Shown piece by piece: positions 1 to 3,785 of a stretch of 6,335 nucleotides of DNA. Source of the DNA: JBBKXJ01 sp037969395 (GTDB taxonomy: Bacteria; Pseudomonadota; Gammaproteobacteria; Pseudomonadales; JAUIET01). Numbering within the stretch: the first letter of the stretch is position 1; every line of letters starts with the position of its first letter. Below the pieces are notes generated by a model that was given only the letters and a program-made list of their open reading frames with translations, was not told where the DNA came from and searched no databases. The stretch spans positions 1-6,335 of the forward strand of contig JBBKXJ010000181.1 of NCBI GenBank assembly GCA_037969395.1, in the 5' to 3' direction. The position numbers were made by a program, and so were the translations under genes.

Positions 1-165
1 AATCTTTGACAGAGCCGTCGTGTAGTTACCAGTACCACAAGCAACGTCGAGGTATTTTTTGCCGCCCTCAACATTATGCAACGAATTCAGAGTATCTAGA
101 ATTTCCGGTTCTGCTTTTCGGGTGATATCGTATCCTTCACCGATATCATCGTACTTCGGGTTCAT
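1..165 (-). CDS. Class I SAM-dependent methyltransferase, N-terminal part (runs off the left edge)
   Basis: Fifty-five codons are visible and the gene continues beyond base 1. The protein begins MNPKYDDIGEGYDITRKAEP and reaches KKYLDVACGTGNYT at residues 36-49. This is the motif I glycine-rich loop (VACGTGNYT, residues 41-49) that binds S-adenosylmethionine in class I methyltransferases. The preceding YDDIGEGYDITRKAEP segment is typical of small-molecule methyltransferases of the UbiE/Methyltransf_11 type. The substrate cannot be told from this fragment. The frame is open upstream to an ATG at 274-276, which would add 37 residues. I prefer the ATG at 163-165 because the family normally starts just before the YDxIGxGY segment, but neither ATG has a clear Shine-Dalgarno. 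The gene follows dapA on the same strand (gap 142 bp, or 31 bp from the upper ATG), so co-transcription is plausible. The family is secure; the start is not. Confidence 0.75.
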   Translation of the reverse strand, partial: MNPKYDDIGEGYDITRKAEPEILDTLNSLHNVEGGKKYLDVACGTGNYTTALSKI

Positions 166-307
166 GGTTACGTTTTCGGTTGAGGTCGCGAGCGCTACTT
201 TACCACTCCGAGCCTTCTTCGGCAGAAATGACGCGATCGCTGTCCAGTAAAAATTATGGACAAGATGTTCCGGCATCTTATGCAGTTGGCCAGGAGCGGT
301 GCCTTGC

Positions 308-1180
308 CTAGATCAATTCAAGAGCGCGCATTGCATCCCCAATCGCCTGCTTCGTTTCCTGTGTTGGCTCGACCATGGGCAAACGGCATCGAGACTCGCA
401 CAGGCCGAGCAGCGAGCACGCATATTTAACACCTGCAGGGTTGGGCTCGGCAAACAAAGCGTCGTGCAGGGGCATCAGTCGTCTTTGAATTTCCAGAGCT
501 AGCTCGAAATTGCTGTTAGTGCACGCCTCCTGCAGTTTGCTGCTGAGTGAGGGTGCAACGTTCGCAGTTACTGGAATACAGCCGACACCACCATTCGCGT
601 TATACGCCACCGCTGTTGGGTCTTCTCCTGATAGAAAGCAGAATTCTTTGTCGATCAACTGCCTTTCTCGCAAAGGCCGTGACAGGTCACAGGTCGCATC
701 TTTCACACCTGCCACACTACTCAGCTTAGCTAGCCGCGCCATAGTTTCCGGCGTAATATCCACAACGGCGCGAGGTGGGATATTGTAGACGATAATGGGT
801 AGATCCGTAGCTTTGTCTATGGCCTCAAAGTGTTGATATACGCCTTCCTGATTGGGGCGATTGTAGTAGCCCACAACATGCAGAACGCCATCGACCCCGA
901 CTTTGGCAGCGTGATCAGTATATGAAATGGCTTCCGCAGGGTTGTTTGATCCCGCGCCAGCGATTACCGGTACTTGACCACCCACTTCATTGACAACGAG
1001 TTCTACCACTTGCTGATGCTCCTGACTCGAGAGCGTCGGCGACTCACCTGTTGTGCCAACGGGCACGAAGCCATGTGTGCCATTGTCTATATGAAACCGA
1101 ACCAAGCCTTTTAAAGCATGTTCGTCTATTGAATCGTCGGAGAAAGGGGTGACGAGCGCTACAATGGAACCGTTGAACAT
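308..1180 (-). CDS. dapA: 4-hydroxy-tetrahydrodipicolinate synthase (DapA)
   Basis: This class I aldolase condenses pyruvate with L-aspartate-4-semialdehyde to give 4-hydroxy-tetrahydrodipicolinate, the first committed step of diaminopimelate and lysine synthesis, in the cytoplasm. The 290 residues match the family's usual length of about 290-300, so the TIM barrel is complete. Visible motifs are GTTGES at 42-47 (substrate-binding threonines), YYNRP at 105-109, the catalytic tyrosine Y132 in VYNIPPR with R137, and the Schiff-base lysine K160 in GVKDAT. SGEDPTAVAYNANGGVGC (184-201), VTANVAP (204-210) and EPNPAGVKYA (245-254) resemble alphaproteobacterial DapA. Residues 103-104 are Val-Gly, where most relatives have Thr-Pro before YYN. 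The ATG is supported by AGGAG six bases upstream. A leader with a terminator precedes the gene and a methyltransferase follows. The identification is firm from motifs alone. Confidence 0.94.
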   Translation of the reverse strand: MFNGSIVALVTPFSDDSIDEHALKGLVRFHIDNGTHGFVPVGTTGESPTLSSQEHQQVVELVVNEVGGQVPVIAGAGSNNPAEAISYTDHAAKVGVDGVLHVVGYYNRPNQEGVYQHFEAIDKATDLPIIVYNIPPRAVVDITPETMARLAKLSSVAGVKDATCDLSRPLRERQLIDKEFCFLSGEDPTAVAYNANGGVGCIPVTANVAPSLSSKLQEACTNSNFELALEIQRRLMPLHDALFAEPNPAGVKYACSLLGLCESRCRLPMVEPTQETKQAIGDAMRALELI

Positions 1181-1186
1181 ATGTGT

Positions 1187-1191
1187 CTCCT
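1187..1191 (-). promoter_or_regulatory. Shine-Dalgarno of dapA
   Basis: On the minus strand the sequence reads GCAGGAGACACAT before the ATG, giving AGGAG with a six-base spacer. This fixes the dapA start and excludes the overlapping longer minus-strand frame through 1159-1341 as the real gene. Confidence 0.8.
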
Positions 1192-1222
1192 GCAGTTAAG
1201 CGACAGCACACGGCTTCCCAGA

Positions 1223-1262
1223 TAATAAAAAACCCCGGGAGCCGCTGTAGGCTGCCGAGGTT
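1223..1262 (-). terminator. Intrinsic terminator or attenuator upstream of dapA
   Basis: On the minus strand, AACCTCGG (1262-1255) pairs with CCGGGGTT (1238-1231), with one G-U pair. After a C-C mismatch there is an inner AGCC/GGCT stem with a six-base loop. The 3' arm runs straight into TTTTTT and then ATTATC. On the plus strand the same arms contain a C-A mismatch and no T run follows, so the structure is directional. It ends about 45 bases before the dapA start and points toward it. It therefore either ends an upstream transcript or works as an attenuator within the dapA leader. No riboswitch fold was recognised around it. Confidence 0.7.
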
Positions 1263-1285
1263 CTGTGTTGATGTCTGACCTGTTC

Positions 1286-1372
1286 CTACATGCGAGCGAC
1301 CGAGGACGCCTGTTTCTTGGCAACAGGTTTGTTCGTTTCAAAGGCGTTTGTAGAACAGATCATGGTGTTCAT
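1286..1372 (-). CDS. Possible 28-residue leader peptide ahead of dapA
   Basis: An ATG at 1370-1372 opens a frame that ends at TAG (1286-1288), 24 bases before the terminator hairpin. The peptide starts MNTMICSTNAFETNKP and ends KKQASSVARM, with three lysine codons within seven (NKPVAKK). A short peptide, then a terminator, then a lysine-pathway gene is the classic layout of translational attenuation. The lysine codons are not a clean run, however, and no good Shine-Dalgarno is present. A GTG at 1460-1462 would extend the frame to 58 codons, with AAAGG three bases upstream. The peptide is not recognised, and this may be non-coding leader. Confidence 0.25.
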   Translation of the reverse strand: MNTMICSTNAFETNKPVAKKQASSVARM

Positions 1373-1399
1373 ACTTGGCAGGCGTCGGGGCAATGTCAA
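1371..1399 (-). promoter_or_regulatory. Weak candidate promoter for the dapA leader
   Basis: A perfect TTGACA lies on the minus strand at 1399-1394. Seventeen bases further is AAGTAT (1376-1371), which matches only three of six bases of the -10 consensus. Transcription would start near 1364, close to the second in-frame ATG (1361-1363) of the possible leader peptide. Only the -35 box is convincing. Confidence 0.25.
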
Positions 1400-1530
1400 T
1401 GACGGATCGATCGCGTAGATTTTAGCCCTTGAGCGCCCACCGACAGCAATGTGATTCTGCACCGGCCTTTAGTCTTAACAAAAATACAGGCTCAAAAAAC
1501 TGCGCAACCGGCCAAAAGCTGCCGCTAGAA

Positions 1531-1779
1531 TTATGATTGAGACAGTGGGTTATAGGGCATATCGGTAGAGCCGTAGTCGAGTCCGAGTTGGTGGAGCATG
1601 AACGTGGCTTGAGACCGATGATGTGTCTGGTGATTGAACATTTGGCTAATGATTAACCCCCTTGGCCGATTTCGTTCACGCGCCCGTTCTTAACTGTAGA
1701 AACTAAACACTTCATCAAACCACTCTGGTGTAGAGTCATCCATCAACCGGATGATTTGCTCATCCAACGTGTCGGCCCC
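1531..1779 (-). pseudogene. Broken 3' fragment of a DinB-family gene, two frameshifts
   Basis: Three consecutive minus-strand pieces in different frames give one recognisable DinB-family C-terminus. The first is TLDEQIIRLMDDSTPEWFDE followed by VFSFYS, ending at TAA (1690-1692). The second is VKNGRVNEIGQGG. The third is LIISQMFNHQTHHRSQATFM followed by LHQLGLDYGSTDMPYNPLSQS, ending at TAA (1531-1533). FNHQTHHR is the conserved histidine motif of the last helix of the DinB/YfiT metal-binding four-helix bundle. The first shift lies near 1692, and the second fits loss of one base in the G run at 1657-1661. The N-terminal two thirds of the gene are missing, and the fragment begins at the palindrome at the end of the amine oxidase ORF. 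No start codon or ribosome site remains. DinB-family proteins include thiol-dependent enzymes and proteins of unknown role, so the original function is unknown. Confidence 0.8.
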
Positions 1780-1781
1780 CG

Positions 1782-1829
1782 ACCACGATTCATGTTTATC
1801 CCGAGCTCGGGATAAACACGAATCATGGC
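1782..1829. repeat. 48-bp near-perfect palindrome flanked by 8-bp direct repeats
   Basis: The sequence is symmetric about 1805/1806, with TGTTTATCCCGAG on the left and CTCGGGATAAACA on the right. Pairing extends outward through GATTC/GAATC to CC/GG, with mismatches at 1792/1819 and 1786/1825. The octamer CGGCCCCC occurs on both sides in the same orientation (1773-1780 and 1830-1837), as a target-site duplication would. There is no T run on either side, so this is not a standard terminator, although a transcript would form a very stable hairpin. It lies exactly where the amine oxidase ORF meets the DinB fragment. It looks like a small palindromic dispersed repeat of the REP or miniature-element kind. 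No second copy exists in the window. Confidence 0.75.
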
Positions 1830-3061
1830 CGGCCCCCAAAAAACGGAGTTCGGTCGAAAAGATTCTGTGGTTCGAGCGTAAAGCCCGTCCATATTACCGG
1901 TACAGTATCTCGGTCCTCATCGCGCATGTGCTGGCCGTGGTGCACGGCCGCTGTATACCAGAGTACAACATCAGCATTGCTGACTGCTTCATGATCTGCC
2001 ACGTAACCAGATAGTTCCGGCGCGAGCATCTCCCCAGGCTTTTTAAGCGTGACCCAGTAGTCGTTCTTCGAGTACCTCTCGGCGTGTCGAGCGGTACCCG
2101 CGCGATAGGGAATCAGTTCATACTCAGTCGCACGACCGTTGCCATTGACAAGAGTGGCATCTGTGATCTTCAACGTTGTGAATTGCTCAGCGCTCCATTT
2201 TAGACCTTTCTCGACCTGGATCAACGATTCCCGGTCACAGGCTATGAAGTAATCCGACGGATAGCACGGTTCGATGTGACGAGTCTGGAAGACCGAATCT
2301 CCTGAGCGTCCATCCAGATCTATGTCTAATCGCCAGGTAAACGTGTGCATATGGCCGGTCCGGTCGTCAGCGCCGCCAAGCTTCGGTCCGGTCGAACCAA
2401 CCCGAGCGGCTACAGTACCATCGTCCTGAAACGACCATTCGACGATGTAGTTGTAGTTGGCTGCATCAATCACACTCCACAGCACCAGTTCTTCGCCACG
2501 GCGCACGACATTATCATCCTTCCATGCCAGTCCCCGGTCGCGAACCTGCTTGCAAACTCGGCCACCGGCAAGTAAAGAGCCCCCTTGACGGCGCGGGCAA
2601 TCGGTGGCGCGCAGGGTTAACACAGGAAAGAAAAAACTGCTGACGTCGAAGAAGCGCGCGGAATTGTCATGGTATGGTACAAAAATCTCGGAAATCCGCG
2701 CATCGCCCAATACTTTGATCCAGCGATCCGATGGCGACTTTTGAAAATAAGCTTGCTTGATGATCAAACCATGCCCTTCCACAACCTGAAAGCACATTTT
2801 CCAACGCGACTGCAGGCGGCCTTGGGTCGGGAATCGCGCCGCGACATGACTGCCGCAGTCAGTCACTGCCGCCTGACCGATGGCCGGCAGACCAGTTAAG
2901 TTCATCGTCGCGACCATCAACAATAGAAGCTGCCACACGCTGAATTTCGTACGTGTTCTACGCGACAGGCGTCGAATCAAGCCGCCATCAGTTTCCGCGT
3001 CCACTACGTCCCTTTCAGCCGAAGATCTTCGAATATTTCTGGAGATCACTTTGTAGTTCAT
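1823..3061 (-). CDS. Short exported copper amine oxidase-like protein
   Basis: The 412 residues carry only the catalytic domain of copper/TPQ amine oxidases, which oxidise primary amines to aldehydes with release of ammonia and hydrogen peroxide. Full-length members have about 640-720 residues. A basic stretch (30-39) and a hydrophobic segment (41-64, ending GLPAIGQAA) form a signal peptide or membrane anchor. In order: EIFVPYHDN (125-133) matches the region of the catalytic-base Asp; NYNY (202-205) is the TPQ tyrosine region; HMH (237-239) fits the copper-ligand HxH, followed by RLDIDLDG. VVLWYTAAVHH (365-375) matches the third histidine region, and WTGFTLEPQNLFDR (391-404) the C-terminal signature. 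The TPQ motif is atypical, with Asn after the tyrosine and Asp199 at the usual Ser/Thr, so activity is uncertain. GAGGAG seven bases upstream fixes the start. The last residues and the stop come from the junction palindrome, so the C-terminus may be altered. Confidence 0.8.
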   Translation of the reverse strand: MNYKVISRNIRRSSAERDVVDAETDGGLIRRLSRRTRTKFSVWQLLLLMVATMNLTGLPAIGQAAVTDCGSHVAARFPTQGRLQSRWKMCFQVVEGHGLIIKQAYFQKSPSDRWIKVLGDARISEIFVPYHDNSARFFDVSSFFFPVLTLRATDCPRRQGGSLLAGGRVCKQVRDRGLAWKDDNVVRRGEELVLWSVIDAANYNYIVEWSFQDDGTVAARVGSTGPKLGGADDRTGHMHTFTWRLDIDLDGRSGDSVFQTRHIEPCYPSDYFIACDRESLIQVEKGLKWSAEQFTTLKITDATLVNGNGRATEYELIPYRAGTARHAERYSKNDYWVTLKKPGEMLAPELSGYVADHEAVSNADVVLWYTAAVHHGQHMRDEDRDTVPVIWTGFTLEPQNLFDRTPFFGGRP

Positions 3062-3068
3062 TATCTTA

Positions 3069-3074
3069 CTCCTC
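3069..3074 (-). promoter_or_regulatory. Shine-Dalgarno of the amine oxidase-like gene
   Basis: GAGGAG on the minus strand is seven bases before the ATG at 3059-3061. It supports this start even though it gives the signal peptide an unusually long N-region of about 40 residues. Confidence 0.7.
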
Positions 3075-3075
3075 G

Positions 3076-3306
3076 ATTGATCAAAAAAAGGTCATCGCAG
3101 CTCTGCCAGAAATTCTTATTTTTTTTGATGCGGCAAAGTTGTATCTGCAACACAACACCTCCAGCTTTCAGCTGACAGTGCTATTGCTGTGCTGGGCCTT
3201 AACCAAAATTGTCCGGCACATTATGTATGAAGTAAATTACACCAAAGCATTAGTACTTTCGTGTTAAATGACCATTTTTGCAGGACCCCTCGATTATGCA
3301 CCGTGA
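3076..3306. other. AT-rich intergenic stretch with no supported gene
   Basis: No coding stretch is convincing on either strand. The part next to the amine oxidase gene should hold its promoter. On the minus strand CATAAT (3225-3220) is a fair -10 box, but no matching -35 box is visible. A small hairpin, CAGCT-TTC-AGCTG, lies near 3165-3178. Confidence 0.4.
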
Positions 3307-3312
3307 CCATCA

Positions 3313-3465
3313 TTGTTGTTTTTAACTTTATTTCGTCGTCAATTTCTCAGATTGCGACCCTACACCACCGCCTTCGAATTAGTGGGATTAACTGAGAAGC
3401 TCTTATTCGCGTTTGGAGAATTTGGCATTGCTCATGATGACCGTTCCATCCGAAGCGGAGGATAG
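3313..3465 (+). pseudogene. Possible 5'-truncated small ORF of unknown function
   Basis: A frame open after the TGA at 3304-3306 reads LLFLTLFRRQFLRLRPYTTA, then FELVGLTEKLLFAFGEFGIA and HDDRSIRSGG, ending at TAG (3463-3465). The amphipathic, mixed-charge composition looks more like real protein than the other frames here. There is no ATG and no ribosome site before the TTG codons at 3313 and 3316, so it is probably the remnant of a longer gene or a chance frame. I do not recognise it. Its last codons contain GGAGG, which could serve the ATG at 3474. Confidence 0.25.
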
Positions 3466-3488
3466 CCTCCATCATGAGCAATGCCAAA
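3421..3488. repeat. Perfect 19-bp inverted repeat with 30-bp loop
   Basis: TTTGGCATTGCTCATGATG (3421-3439) is the exact inverse complement of 3470-3488. The arms are separated by 30 bases. GGAGG-ATAG-CCTCC (3457-3470) can form a competing hairpin that would trap the GGAGG. ATGAGCAATGCCAAA is therefore read on both strands pointing outward. On the plus strand it opens a 22-codon frame, and on the minus strand a 10-codon one. No T run follows. It could be a regulatory hairpin between two small ORFs, or the scar of an inverted duplication. Confidence 0.75.
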
Positions 3489-3723
3489 CGTGCCAGGTTA
3501 TACGGTAAATTGATCAGTGCCTCTTGGCGCAATTTAGTTTGAGAAAATCTGGTGAAATAACGCGACCGACAACACCATCCGTGAAGCCGTTTCTTATCAA
3601 GATTTTACTGATCAGGAAATTCGGTATCTATTCGAGGAGTGTCGCAAAACAAATGTTGAAGCAGATTTGCGACAACACCTACTGTTTGTGCGTGTGCTGT
3701 GCCGCCTCTCGCTCACCTGCTAG
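3474..3723 (+). pseudogene. Frameshifted small gene remnant, unknown function
   Basis: The ATG at 3474-3476 gives MSNAKRARLYGKLISASWRN and LV, then TGA (3540-3542). One frame over, the reading resumes as EKIW, meets a TGA (3553-3555), and continues as NNATDNTIREAVSYQDFTDQ, EIRYLFEECRKTNVEADLRQ and HLLFVRVLCRLSLTC to TAG (3721-3723). The second part has coding-like composition but no start codon of its own. The simplest reading is one gene of about 80 residues broken by a frameshift and a nonsense change. GGAGG lies 12 bases before the ATG, which is long for a Shine-Dalgarno. The stop is two bases from the left end of the insertion sequence. I do not recognise the protein. Confidence 0.35.
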
Positions 3724-3725
3724 CA

Positions 3726-3741
3726 CTGCCATTTACCCATA
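3726..3741 (+). repeat. Left terminal inverted repeat of the IS
   Basis: CTGCCATTTACCCATA is identical to the inverse complement of 6130-6145. It contains TTTACC (3732-3737), the likely -35 box of the transposase promoter, so transposase bound to this end should repress its own promoter (inference). Confidence 0.88.
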
Positions 3742-3760
3742 TATAGCAGCTGGACATAAT
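3732..3760 (+). promoter_or_regulatory. Transposase promoter overlapping the left inverted repeat
   Basis: TTTACC (3732-3737, four of six consensus bases) and CATAAT (3755-3760, five of six) are separated by 17 bases. The predicted start near 3767 gives a leader of about 19 bases to the ATG at 3786. It would leave almost nothing ahead of the GTG at 3771, which favours the ATG. Confidence 0.55.
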
Positions 3761-3785
3761 GCCTTGAATAGTGCATGCTCGTCGC

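Noticed and set aside
1159..1341. Minus-strand 60-codon ORF overlapping the dapA start
   Set aside because: It runs through the terminator hairpin and into dapA in another frame, and its arginine-rich composition looks like chance.
1751..2014. Plus-strand 87-codon ORF over the palindrome
   Set aside because: It overlaps the antisense of the amine oxidase C-terminus and DinB fragment, both supported by family motifs. It has no similarity I can see and no ribosome site.
2953..3267. Plus-strand 104-codon ORF
   Set aside because: Its first third is antisense to the amine oxidase N-terminus and the rest is low-complexity intergenic translation without a ribosome site.
3421..3488. Integron attC site
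   Set aside because: The arms are perfect and lack the paired R and L core boxes with GTTRRRY and extrahelical bases, and no integrase or cassette array is present.
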